From a virus, in IMG/VR virus record IMGVR_UViG_3300018080_000486, positions 1 through 28,416 of that record: a stretch of DNA of 28,416 nucleotides; one strand, written 5' to 3'. This document shows, one piece after another, positions 6,274 to 13,522 of the stretch. Position 1 is the stretch's first letter, and each line of letters starts with the position of its first letter. The notes beneath the pieces were generated by a model. The model did no database searches. It was not told the DNA's origin and worked only from the letters and a program-made list of their open reading frames with translations. The translations under genes and the position numbers were made by a program.

Positions 6274-6985
6274 GAAACGTCACGCGGAAGGCCAGGGGAA
6301 CCTTTTTGGACCCGGGAAGCGGGTCCCCAGGGCGTTCGTGGAACGCGAACCGTATTCCCGGCCACCTAGCAACGAAACGGACACGTCCCGCCAGGCGGCC
6401 GTGGAAGCCCGGAAGCGGTCCACGGCCCATCGAATCGAAATCATGGGATTCATGGCGGCCGCGGGGGAACGCGGCGCCACCTGTTTGGAAGCGGCCACGG
6501 TCCTGGGGATTCCCCTTCAGGGCGCCAGGGCCAGGTTCCGGGAACTGGAACTGAATGGCGCCCTGGTGATGTCCGAACGGACCCGAATGAAGGTGTCCAG
6601 GTCGAAGCGGCGCCATCACGTCTATTTCCACCGGGGACACGTCCCGGATGGCGTGGAGTTCCGAACCCCGCCGCCGAAGCGAACCCGGCCGAAGAAGGCC
6701 CAGGCCGAAGGGGACACCAGGCCGCCCACCCCGCTTCAACGGGACATCCTGGTGACCCTGTTTCCCCGGCGCCTTCGGACCTATGCGGACCTGGTTCGAA
6801 TCGTCCACAGGACCGTGTCCGGGGTTTCCACCGCCCTGACCCACCTTCAACGGAAGGGCCTGGTGGTGGATTCCGGGAAGCGGGCCATGACGGAATTCCG
6901 GCGAAGGGCTATCCTGTTCAAGTTGACACCCGAAGGACGCCGATGGGTGGAAGGGAACGTGGACTATGAACCCAAAGCGAACTGA
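6272..6985 (+). CDS. double winged-helix DNA-binding protein
   Basis: 237 residues, basic throughout. The first domain (about 38-125) has the layout of a phage winged helix: DTSRQAAVEA, a helix with IEIMGFMAAAGERGATCLEAATVL, a recognition-type helix ARARFRELELNG, and a wing ending in HHVYFHRG. The second (about 148-225) is MarR-like: LQRDILVTLF, YADLVRIVHRTVSGVSTALTHLQRKGLV, then a wing with ILFKLTPEGRRW. A proline- and lysine-rich linker (PPPKRTRPKKAQ) joins them. ATG at 6272 is used because GAAGG precedes it at 8 bases; an in-frame TTG at 6257 would destroy that spacing. It follows a terminator and its start is covered by an inverted repeat, so it is probably an independently controlled, perhaps autoregulated, transcription or replication-initiation factor. 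Confidence 0.7.
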   Translation: MKRHAEGQGNLFGPGKRVPRAFVEREPYSRPPSNETDTSRQAAVEARKRSTAHRIEIMGFMAAAGERGATCLEAATVLGIPLQGARARFRELELNGALVMSERTRMKVSRSKRRHHVYFHRGHVPDGVEFRTPPPKRTRPKKAQAEGDTRPPTPLQRDILVTLFPRRLRTYADLVRIVHRTVSGVSTALTHLQRKGLVVDSGKRAMTEFRRRAILFKLTPEGRRWVEGNVDYEPKAN

Positions 6986-7067
6986 ACGCCTAACGGTCAC
7001 CATTGTCATGGCCATTCTGGCCGTCTTCATTCTGGCGGCCGCGGTGTTCTGCTATGGACTTTTCTGA
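6966..7067 (+). CDS. 33-residue membrane peptide
   Basis: A short frame beginning MNPKRTERLTVTIVMAILAVF: a basic N-terminus followed by one hydrophobic helix to the end (ILAAAVFCYGLF). The ATG lies inside the 3' end of the previous gene (20-base overlap) with GGAAGGGAAC about 11 bases upstream, and the following gene starts within its last 14 bases. Positive N-terminus, single helix and short length suggest an inner-membrane peptide with the N-terminus in the cytoplasm. The function is unknown. Tight overlaps on both sides and a clean hydrophobic segment support a real gene. Confidence 0.55.
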   Translation: MNPKRTERLTVTIVMAILAVFILAAAVFCYGLF

Positions 7068-7311
7068 CCCTTCCATGGTGGAACTGGCGCGGAACCTGTT
7101 GAATGACGGGGAAGCCTGGATTCAAATGACGCCCATGGGTGGTTCGAAGATGGACTGGGTGGTGGACTTCATCACGGACGAAATGAAAGCCGAAGGGCTT
7201 TCCGTCATCGTGGGGGAACCGGAACCGGGTGGTGTCCACCTGAACGGTTCCCCTTTTGTATTCCTTCACGTTCAACGGATTCACCACGGGATTTCGGACA
7301 CCACGCCATGA
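7054..7311 (+). CDS. small acidic hypothetical protein
   Basis: An 85-residue acidic protein, MDFSDPSMVELARNLLNDG, continuing with an amphipathic helix (WVVDFITDEMKAEG), a beta-strand (LSVIVGEPEPGG) and a final hydrophobic strand (SPFVFLHVQRI). ATG at 7054 is preferred to an in-frame ATG at 7003, since the upstream extension overlaps the membrane peptide and gives an unlikely Trp/Pro-rich leader. It ends with an ATGA overlap to the next gene. The family is not recognised. Confidence 0.6.
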   Translation: MDFSDPSMVELARNLLNDGEAWIQMTPMGGSKMDWVVDFITDEMKAEGLSVIVGEPEPGGVHLNGSPFVFLHVQRIHHGISDTTP

Positions 7312-7514
7312 CTGACCGCGAACCCGTCTATGGGTGTTTCCTTTGTGAACGAAGGACCAGGACACCGGAAAAACACGAACGAAGGGTGAAGTTGACGGAT
7401 GGGAAAACCGTGGTCCTGATAGAGTGTCCGGAGTGTCAACGGAAGAAGACCGAACGGGAAGTCCTGGAAGCGGTCCGCGGACTGACCGGACGGGACGTGG
7501 CCAGGTTTCTATGA
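7308..7514 (+). CDS. small zinc-ribbon protein
   Basis: This 68-residue protein has two CxxC pairs about 25 residues apart (CFLC at about 10-13 and CPEC at about 40-43), a four-Cys zinc ribbon, then a basic helix (RKKTEREVLEAVRG). The ATG overlaps the upstream TGA and its own TGA overlaps the next ATG. Two of the rare GAG words in the window (7422 and 7431) lie in its second half. The partner is unknown; DNA or RNA polymerase contact is a common use of such ribbons but is not shown here. Confidence 0.65.
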   Translation: MTDREPVYGCFLCERRTRTPEKHERRVKLTDGKTVVLIECPECQRKKTEREVLEAVRGLTGRDVARFL

Positions 7515-7720
7515 CTTACGAATTCGAAGAAGATGAACGGGTTCATAGCCGGGCGAATCCGCCCTGGCGCGGGCGCGTGGTCTACTGTGATAATTCCATG
7601 GTTCGGGTTCAGTGGGACGATGAAATGGCGCCGCGGAATTATCCCATCGCCATCGCCATGAAAGTCCTGGAAAGGGTGACCGATGAAGAAAGCACAAAGG
7701 GACGTTCTGGCCTTTTGTGA
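7511..7720 (+). CDS. small beta-rich hypothetical protein
   Basis: 69 residues, starting MTYEFEEDERVHSRANPPWRG. The pattern of short strands (RGRVVYCD, SMVRVQWDD) around a turn, with conserved-looking Trp and Gly, resembles the small SH3- or KOW-like barrels in phage accessory proteins (a V.Y...MV.V.WDD pattern). That is a fold guess only. The start has an ATGA overlap. Its last 38 bases overlap the MazG-like gene, which is read in another frame. Confidence 0.6.
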   Translation: MTYEFEEDERVHSRANPPWRGRVVYCDNSMVRVQWDDEMAPRNYPIAIAMKVLERVTDEESTKGRSGLL

Positions 7721-8183
7721 AAGCGGCGGACACTTCGTTCAGAAGAAGGGACCCCGCTGGCCAGAGAAGGGGAAGGAAGCCGGGGACGCGAACCTGGGCG
7801 CGGCCTGGAAGATGGTTCTGGAAGAATTCGAAGAACTGAAGTCCGCGTTTCACGCCCGGGACCTGGTGGACGTGGCCGATGGCGCGGCGGACCTGATATG
7901 GGTGGTGTTCCAGCTTTGTATCCGCCTGGGGATTTACCTTCCCCCGGTCTGGGACGAAGTGGCAAAGACGAACATGGCGAAGCTGAATGACGGGAAACCC
8001 ATCCTGAAGGACGGGAAGATTCAGAAGCCGGAAGGATGGAAGCCGCCGGACATCCGCCGAATCATCGCCAAACAAATCGAACTGGCCGAATGGCTTTCGA
8101 AGAACCCCCAGAACGTGAAGCGGGCCGAACCGCCCGCGCCTTCCGCGCCGGATGACGTGATGGCCGCGGACGGGATGGGATAG
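7683..8183 (+). CDS. MazG-like nucleotide pyrophosphohydrolase
   Basis: 166 residues. An all-alpha NTP pyrophosphohydrolase core (MazG/HisE/dUTPase-2 superfamily) is visible: WKMVLEEFEELKSAF supplies an ExxE-type helix and LVDVADGAADLIWVVF the following ExxD-type metal-binding helix. The MAKLNDGKPILKDGKIQKPEGWKPPD segment (seen as MAKLNDGKP and KPEGWKPPD) is typical of phage-encoded HisE-like members. Such enzymes hydrolyse nucleoside triphosphates to monophosphates and pyrophosphate, and are thought to adjust nucleotide pools or alarmones during infection. The C-terminal 40 residues add a Pro/Ala-rich tail. The start follows GGAAAGGGTGACCG and overlaps the previous gene. It is the last gene of the + strand block. 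Confidence 0.75.
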   Translation: MKKAQRDVLAFCESGGHFVQKKGPRWPEKGKEAGDANLGAAWKMVLEEFEELKSAFHARDLVDVADGAADLIWVVFQLCIRLGIYLPPVWDEVAKTNMAKLNDGKPILKDGKIQKPEGWKPPDIRRIIAKQIELAEWLSKNPQNVKRAEPPAPSAPDDVMAADGMG

Positions 8184-8200
8184 GCCACGCGGACAGACTG

Positions 8201-8245
8201 CCCGGACCCCCGCCCTGTCAAGGCAAAGCGGGCGGCGGGTTCGGG
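8201..8245. terminator. hairpin between converging gene blocks
   Basis: CCCGGACCCCCGCCC (8201-8215) pairs with GGGCGGCGGGTTCGGG (8230-8245) over about 15 bases, with one mismatch and one bulge, around a 14-base loop. It lies at the junction where the + strand early block (stop at 8183) meets the end of the - strand structural block (stop at 8218), overlapping the last codons of the latter. T-runs are poor on both sides, so intrinsic termination would rely on stem strength. Confidence 0.5.
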
Positions 8246-8451
8246 CTTTGGTAGGTCACCTGGACCCGCGCCGCCTGAAAGGCCGCTTCCAGGGTGGTCT
8301 GGGCCGCGCCCGCGGTCACGCCTTCGAACGCCGGGGACGTGTCCCCCGTGTCCATGCGGAATCGGTATCCGTCGTCGTCTTCAATTCCCCATAGAACCCG
8401 GGACAGGTTCACGTTCACCTTCCCGATTTTAACGAACACTGGGACAGTCAT
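8218..8451 (-). CDS. small distal tail-associated protein
   Basis: 77 residues, the last gene of the structural block. It starts with strand-forming sequence (VPVFVKIGKVNVNLSRVLWG), has an acidic middle and ends in a Pro-rich tail (NPPPALP). The ATG directly follows the upstream TGA, and the upstream GCGGAGAT provides a GGAG ribosome-binding site, one of the few GAG words retained here. The V.IG.V.VN...V..I pattern is seen in small phage proteins encoded near tail fibres. The function is unknown; a virion role is inferred from position. Confidence 0.6.
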   Translation of the reverse strand: MTVPVFVKIGKVNVNLSRVLWGIEDDDGYRFRMDTGDTSPAFEGVTAGAAQTTLEAAFQAARVQVTYQSPNPPPALP

Positions 8452-9171
8452 TCAAATTATCTCCGCAAGAAATGTCCGAAGGTAAGATAGGTTCCCGTTC
8501 CCGGTCCACGTCACGTCCACCTTTAGCGTATGGGCCGCGGTCAAGTCCACGGTCACAATGCTCTGGGGGTTCAGGCCGCCCACCACGTTATCATTAAAAA
8601 GGAAGTTCTGAACGTTTGTGGCCACGGACCCACTGGCGCCCGTGGCGCGAACCACCGCGATGAAGGACATGGAAAATCTTCGGACCGCCGATGATAATAG
8701 ACTGACCGTGGTGGTGGTTTCCAACACGGTGGACCCTAGTTTCAAACGCCAATAGGTGGCCGTGGACTGGAACCCGGCGCCCGTATGGTTCCCGAATAGA
8801 GTGACCCGAAGAACCTTCCCTAGTTCGTTCAGGTTCCCGGCCGGGATGGAATGGCTGATGTCATATTCGAAGGTTCCGACGCCGGACACCTGGGAAGAAC
8901 TGGCCGTGTTGATATATTTTTCGATTCCACCGCCGGACGGGTCCGCCAGTTCGTATCCGTCTTCCCCGGAATTCACCTGGATGACCTGGCCCGCGGTTCC
9001 ATCGGCCGCGTTCGGGACGGCCGCTTCGCAAACGAACAGGTCCCCCCTTCGGACGATGGAATAGTCTTCCAGAACTTCCACGCCAGGGGCTTCGCCATCC
9101 GGGAAGTCCAGTGGGTCAAAGTGACCCGCCAGGTGAATCGAACTTTTCGGCGCGGAAATCAGTTCGGACAT
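8452..9171 (-). CDS. tail fibre-like structural protein
   Basis: 239 residues. A short N-terminal part (SSIHLAGHFDPLDFPDG, AADGTAGQVIQVNSGEDG) resembles the linker/repeat stretches of phage fibres that precede a receptor domain. The remaining 150 residues are Ser/Thr/Val/Gly-rich with alternating strands (ISHSIPAGNLNELGKVLRVTLFG, split here; TYWRLKLGSTVLETTT), consistent with a beta-sandwich tip. There are no cysteines except one near the start and no enzymatic motif. The upstream ribosome-binding site is AGGGGAACACG. It lies after the DUF2793 tail protein and is probably a distal tail or host-contact component; the exact role is inferred. Confidence 0.6.
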   Translation of the reverse strand: MSELISAPKSSIHLAGHFDPLDFPDGEAPGVEVLEDYSIVRRGDLFVCEAAVPNAADGTAGQVIQVNSGEDGYELADPSGGGIEKYINTASSSQVSGVGTFEYDISHSIPAGNLNELGKVLRVTLFGNHTGAGFQSTATYWRLKLGSTVLETTTTVSLLSSAVRRFSMSFIAVVRATGASGSVATNVQNFLFNDNVVGGLNPQSIVTVDLTAAHTLKVDVTWTGNGNLSYLRTFLAEII

Positions 9172-9180
9172 CGTGTTCCC

Positions 9181-9894
9181 CTAGACAGTGTATTCAATCC
9201 GGACTTTTTGATAGTTGACATAGTAAGCGGTGGCGTCGAAGGACGGCCGAAGAATCAGATTCGTGGCGTCGAAGCGAATTCCGAACAGCTTATTGTGGGT
9301 GAAGGCCACGCCACCGCCCTGGATGGGACAGGATTCCGTGGGCGTGGTGTTGTGATTCCGGATGGTCATGAAGGCGGCCAGGTGGCCGGATAGATTGATG
9401 GATGTCACCGAATGGGTGATGTTCACGTCCGCGTTATTCGTCAGGGCGCCGGACTTCGTCAGAACCTTCGTCATGATTTTCTTCGGGGTCCCGCTGAAGT
9501 CATAGCGTCCGGTCCAGATACCATCGGCGTCCAGTGGCCACTTCCCCCAAAGCCAACACCAGGCGTCATCCCGATATCCTATCTGGAAGTCTTCGTCTTC
9601 CAGCCAAAAGGACAGACCGTCCCCGGTGATGTCCGCGTCATCCAAGTCGATGAACTTCCACCCGTTCAAATACAGGGCCAGTTCCCCGTCATGGCCCGCC
9701 CAGGCGCCCGAACCAGTGGCCTTCACGATATACAAATCCCCATCCGAAGGGGAACCGGGTGGCGTGGAAAGGTCCCTGTCTTTGATGACCCCGCCCGCCA
9801 TCTGTTCCAGCCACGCTATGGCTTCGTTCACCGTGAAATACTTCAGGTTCTGGCCGGATTCCACCTTCGTAATTCCCTTGGGTGTCAAAGCCAT
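9181..9894 (-). CDS. DUF2793-type tail protein
   Basis: 237 residues. The N-terminal 85 match the DUF2793 family found in alphaproteobacterial prophages and gene transfer agents: FTVNEAIAWLEQMAGGVIKDRDLSTPPGSPSDGDLYIV and GAWAGHDGELALYLNGW (shown here only as the anchors NEA, KDRDL, PPGSP.DGD.YIV and GAWAGHDG). The C-terminal half is a different, beta-rich domain with many Asn, Thr and Asp residues, which may contact the receptor. A GAAAGGAACAG ribosome-binding site precedes the ATG. It follows the large hub gene, as expected for a tail-tip accessory protein. Confidence 0.75.
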   Translation of the reverse strand: MALTPKGITKVESGQNLKYFTVNEAIAWLEQMAGGVIKDRDLSTPPGSPSDGDLYIVKATGSGAWAGHDGELALYLNGWKFIDLDDADITGDGLSFWLEDEDFQIGYRDDAWCWLWGKWPLDADGIWTGRYDFSGTPKKIMTKVLTKSGALTNNADVNITHSVTSINLSGHLAAFMTIRNHNTTPTESCPIQGGGVAFTHNKLFGIRFDATNLILRPSFDATAYYVNYQKVRIEYTV

Positions 9895-9907
9895 GGTCTG
9901 TTCCTTT

Positions 9908-12541
9908 CTATCCCACCGTGGCGGTGGCGGACCGCCCGTATCCTATGGAGAATGACATCTGGCGAACCGTGAACTTCACCGGGTTCCCAGGCGTGTTTCC
10001 GTCTTCGATCATTTGGCTTTCGAAATACCAAAGATAGGGGACATAGGCGAACACGGAACGGACCACCGTGGACCCGGTCCCCAGATAGATTTCTACCAGA
10101 TAACGTTCCTGGGGTTCCAGAAGGACCATGTCCCCGTCATCGGTATAGGTCCGGCCGCGCCGGAACCACTTCAGGCGGATAGAATCCCCGCCCACCGGAG
10201 AAGACGCGGACGCCCGTTCCCCATCCAGGTGACAGGGCGCCCAACACTGAAGGGTTCGAAGTTCCAGGTGAATCTTCGTGGATGAAACGTCCCCTTCATC
10301 CACGCCTTCGGGAACCGCCTTATACCACTTGTCCGTGTCCACGTCCCCGTTCGAAAGTTCGCGGAATTCGACCCCACCGGACAGGTGAATCACCAGGTCC
10401 CCGCCACCGGATGGGTGTTCGTCCATGACGTGTTCCGTGTCGCGAATGCCACGGAGAAGCCTGGACAGGCGGTATTGACGGGTTCCGATGGACGTGACGG
10501 TGGCGGCGCCGATGACTTCCCCGCCAACATAGAACCAGTTCTGGCCACCGAACACTTCCTGGTCCGTCTTCGATTCCAGGCCGTCCCCAGAGTCATATAG
10601 TTCGATGTCCACCGTGTTTTCATCGTCCCAGTATCCGGGCGTGGCGTCATCCAGCTTCGTCAGGGCGAAGCCCACTTCCCCTTCGAAGGACAGTTCCGCC
10701 ACGTCCGTGAACGTGGTGTCATCATCGGATTCATAAAGGAAGCCGCCGGGCCATTCTTCGTCCGGGTCCCCCATGGACTGGGTGAAATACAAACCGGGCC
10801 TTTCCGCGTGGTCATCGGTCAGGGCCGGGATGTCCGCCAGACCCAGGACCAGGTCCGGCGGAAGGATGATGTCCTGGCCCGTTTCTACTTCGCCGGATTC
10901 CGCGATGACATCTTCAAAGTCCAGGACGGACGCCCGTTCCACCAGTCCTTCGAAGGAACGAAGGAAGTTCGCGCCGCGTTCCACCCGCGTCAGAATCACG
11001 CGCCAGTCTTCACCCTGGGCGGTGAAGTTCAGGATGTCATTTTCACCAGGGCCGAAGTAAGAAGGCATAAGGAAGCCGCGAACGGCCTGGCGGTTCGCCC
11101 AGGGCGTCCAGAGGAATCTAAGGGCCATCTTCCGGGCTTCCACCGGGGAAAAAACCATGGCAAGCTGAATATTACTGACCACTTCCGTCAAAGGCGTTCG
11201 AAGCCTTTGGCGCTGATTCCCTTCCTGATAGTTCCGTTCGGAATCCAGATAGCCCACGTTCACTTCGGACGGAAGCCGCAAACCGTCACTGTCACCGATG
11301 ACCACCACCCGGTCCGTATCGGAACCTTCCGGGTGGGCGGCCAGGTCATCCGGGTCTATGTCGATTTCTTCGGCCTGGTCTCGGTCGAAGAAATACAGGA
11401 CCCCGTTCCGTTCCTGAACCAGAATGTCATGGGCCAGGAGAAGCGGCCGAAGGGCCGTGGATGATTCCTGGGCGGATGAAAGGACATAGCCGCGGAAGGG
11501 CTTTTCCGTGGCGCCGGAGACGCCGGTCACGTCATAGTCCGAAGCGGACAGTCCATCCCCGCGCCCGATGATTTTCTGGATGGCGCCGCCCACCGTGGTG
11601 GTCCCTTCTTCCACCATGGCTTCCGTCTGGGGAAACTGGCCGCGAGTGTCCGTCACGTTCATCCGTTCGAAGACAACATAGGCCGTTTCCCGCCAGTTCG
11701 GAACGTTCCCGGAACCTTCCTTCGCTTCGATGACAGGGTCCGGGTTCTGGGGTGGCGAACCGCCGATGATTTGATTCCCATTGTATCGGGTGATGGACGT
11801 GACATCCCTGGGGTTGAATTCCGGAAGGTCTTGATAGATGGTCACGTCCCCGGGGGAACTAGCTTCGGCCACGTTCGCGCCGAAGGAACGGAATTCCGCG
11901 AAGGACCCGCCCGTTTCATAGCCGGACCGGATACACTTGAACGTTCCATTATTGTCCGCGTTCGTCCATCCGGAAATTTCCGTATCCACGCCGGACCGCA
12001 ACACGGACAGGTCCGGACCCGGGTTCACGGAATGGATGGTCACGATTCTGGAACTTTCCTGGGTTCCCAGTTCCGGGTCCCACGAATAGAGAATCCGAAC
12101 GGTCAGGGAAAAACCATCATCCACGATGGTGATGTCCGGGTCATCATCATAGAACAGGTCCCCGTTCCGCCAAACCTTCGGGATGTTGTCCACGGCCCCG
12201 TCATTGTAGGCCACGGCCGCATCGACATAGTATTTATAGGTGGTCACCTTCGGTCCCTGAAAGAATCCGCCGCCGCGGGTTTTCTTCTTTTCAATCAAGG
12301 GACCCATCCAAATGACCGTCCCGCCCACGCGGCATTCGTTCCCGATGCAAAAGTTCTGGGGGGACCCTTCGTCCCCGCCCTGATATCGGACCTGGTCCAG
12401 ACGCGGACCCTGGATTTCTTCCCCGAACAAAGCGGGAAAGATGATTTGATTATCCACGATGGAACCCAGGGCGGCGCCGATCATTCCGCCGACGCCAGGA
12501 AGGGCCAGGTTCCCGATGACTTGAAACGCTATCGTTGCCAT
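9908..12541 (-). CDS. gp15-like tail hub / host-specificity protein
   Basis: 877 residues. It starts with a small hydrophobic Gly/Ala segment (LALPGVGGMIGAALGSIVD) seen in phage tail hub proteins. Recognisable features of the GTA gp15 / Phage-tail_3 family follow: FLMPSYFGPGENDILNF and a late segment VTSIGTRQYRLSRLLRGIRDTEH, in which the YRLS.LLRG..GTE pattern is diagnostic. At 877 residues it is shorter than the 1200-1300-residue GTA version, and I see no TIM-barrel glycoside hydrolase domain in the N-terminal half. It should sit at the tail tip and link the baseplate hub to the distal fibres. A 1-base gap separates it from the upstream peptidase gene, matching the gp14-gp15 order. Confidence 0.8.
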   Translation of the reverse strand: MATIAFQVIGNLALPGVGGMIGAALGSIVDNQIIFPALFGEEIQGPRLDQVRYQGGDEGSPQNFCIGNECRVGGTVIWMGPLIEKKKTRGGGFFQGPKVTTYKYYVDAAVAYNDGAVDNIPKVWRNGDLFYDDDPDITIVDDGFSLTVRILYSWDPELGTQESSRIVTIHSVNPGPDLSVLRSGVDTEISGWTNADNNGTFKCIRSGYETGGSFAEFRSFGANVAEASSPGDVTIYQDLPEFNPRDVTSITRYNGNQIIGGSPPQNPDPVIEAKEGSGNVPNWRETAYVVFERMNVTDTRGQFPQTEAMVEEGTTTVGGAIQKIIGRGDGLSASDYDVTGVSGATEKPFRGYVLSSAQESSTALRPLLLAHDILVQERNGVLYFFDRDQAEEIDIDPDDLAAHPEGSDTDRVVVIGDSDGLRLPSEVNVGYLDSERNYQEGNQRQRLRTPLTEVVSNIQLAMVFSPVEARKMALRFLWTPWANRQAVRGFLMPSYFGPGENDILNFTAQGEDWRVILTRVERGANFLRSFEGLVERASVLDFEDVIAESGEVETGQDIILPPDLVLGLADIPALTDDHAERPGLYFTQSMGDPDEEWPGGFLYESDDDTTFTDVAELSFEGEVGFALTKLDDATPGYWDDENTVDIELYDSGDGLESKTDQEVFGGQNWFYVGGEVIGAATVTSIGTRQYRLSRLLRGIRDTEHVMDEHPSGGGDLVIHLSGGVEFRELSNGDVDTDKWYKAVPEGVDEGDVSSTKIHLELRTLQCWAPCHLDGERASASSPVGGDSIRLKWFRRGRTYTDDGDMVLLEPQERYLVEIYLGTGSTVVRSVFAYVPYLWYFESQMIEDGNTPGNPVKFTVRQMSFSIGYGRSATATVG

Positions 12542-12542
12542 G

Positions 12543-13025
12543 TCAGTCCGTCACCCCCCTGAATTCCCAGATGGAAGACAACAGTTCCACCCACTTTCCA
12601 CCCAGGGTCACTTCCGTCACCTGTCTGGGCGATTCGCTTTCGACGTGAACCAGACCCCACGCCTGGATGTCATGACGCCAGGTCAGAATTCCCAGGTGTC
12701 CGTCCCGCTTTCCGTTCGGACGGGAACGAAACGTGACCACGTCCCCTTCCTTCCATTCCGCGTCCAGGCCCTTTTCCGTCAGGTGTTCCTGAAGGGCTTC
12801 CCGAATCTTCACGCCTTCCGGGCGTTCAAAGGAATAGTCCAGGCGGTCCGAATGGGGATAGTCCACCATCCTGGCCACGCAAACCAGAAGGCCAGCGCAA
12901 TCCACGCCATGAACCGGGTGGCGGCCCTTTCGATGGAAGGGCGTTCCCTTCATCGTCCGGGCCGCCGCCACGATGTTGTTTCGCGTCAAATTGTCCCGGG
13001 CGGAAGAATTCCCCATCCGGCCCAT
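12543..13025 (-). CDS. NlpC/P60-family tail peptidase (GTA gp14-like)
   Basis: 160 residues from the chosen start. The catalytic Cys43 lies in HGVDCAGLLVCV, the family motif DC.GL, and the likely catalytic His110 in DGHLGIL; His127 in LVHVES is a further conserved position. These papain-fold enzymes cleave cell-wall peptides and in phages act at the tail tip to open the peptidoglycan. ATG at 13025 is chosen because GGAAGG lies 6 bases upstream; ATGs at 13052, 13031 and 13016 remain possible. The 5' end overlaps the upstream 174-residue gene by about 40 bases. Its place between the DUF2163 gene and the gp15-like gene agrees with its role. Confidence 0.8.
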   Translation of the reverse strand: MGRMGNSSARDNLTRNNIVAAARTMKGTPFHRKGRHPVHGVDCAGLLVCVARMVDYPHSDRLDYSFERPEGVKIREALQEHLTEKGLDAEWKEGDVVTFRSRPNGKRDGHLGILTWRHDIQAWGLVHVESESPRQVTEVTLGGKWVELLSSIWEFRGVTD

Positions 13026-13510
13026 TCCCATCCTTCCGAAATCAGTTCCCACGGATGGCCCGTGGATTTGCGCCCCCAGACTTTCCAGACCCCATCATCG
13101 GGGTCTTTCCGAAGCTGAAGTTTCTGGACCCAGGTTCCGCCTTCCGGAATGGTGGGGTGTCCGGTCTGACCGCGAACATTGAAGTGGGCGTAAAAATGGC
13201 CGCGGGTGTCCGGCGGTTCCCCTTCCTGGGGGTGTCCGTCCGCGAACCATTCCACCATCACGAACCCACCCTTCCACCACAGGCGTTCCGGCGGGTCCTT
13301 CGTCATGTCCCACTTTCGGACACGGAGATAACCCACCACCTTCTGGCGTTCCGGCGGCGGCTCCGGAAGTTCCGGCATAACATCGGACCATTCCGGGTCC
13401 ACGATGGCCAGGAACAGGTCCGCCAGTTCGGAATTCGAAAGCCCGGCCAGGTCTTCCGGTTCATGGCCGAAGTTCGTCAACACCACCATGGCCTTTTCAC
13501 GGTTCGTCAT
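12986..13510 (-). CDS. Trp-rich hypothetical protein in the tail-tip cluster
   Basis: 174 residues with a good GAAAGGAAGAACCG ribosome-binding site. The first 40 residues are helical (VVLTNFGHEPEDLAGLSNSE). The rest is unusually rich in Trp, Gly and Pro, including RLWWKGGFVMVEWFADG, WVQKLQLRK, VWKVWGRK and a C-terminal EGWEWAGWGILPPG. It contains a GHFYAHFNVRG strand with histidines. No known family is evident. It sits between DUF2163 and NlpC/P60 genes that are adjacent in gene transfer agents, so it is an insertion in that module; a tail-tip, chaperone or carbohydrate-contact role is speculative. Confidence 0.65.
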   Translation of the reverse strand: MTNREKAMVVLTNFGHEPEDLAGLSNSELADLFLAIVDPEWSDVMPELPEPPPERQKVVGYLRVRKWDMTKDPPERLWWKGGFVMVEWFADGHPQEGEPPDTRGHFYAHFNVRGQTGHPTIPEGGTWVQKLQLRKDPDDGVWKVWGRKSTGHPWELISEGWEWAGWGILPPGTI

Positions 13511-13522
13511 CGGTTCTTCCTT

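Noticed and set aside
13026-13052. Longer N-terminus for the NlpC/P60 protein
   Set aside because: The spacing of GGAAGG to the ATG at 13025 is better, and the extension adds only a Met/Gly-rich leader; it remains possible.
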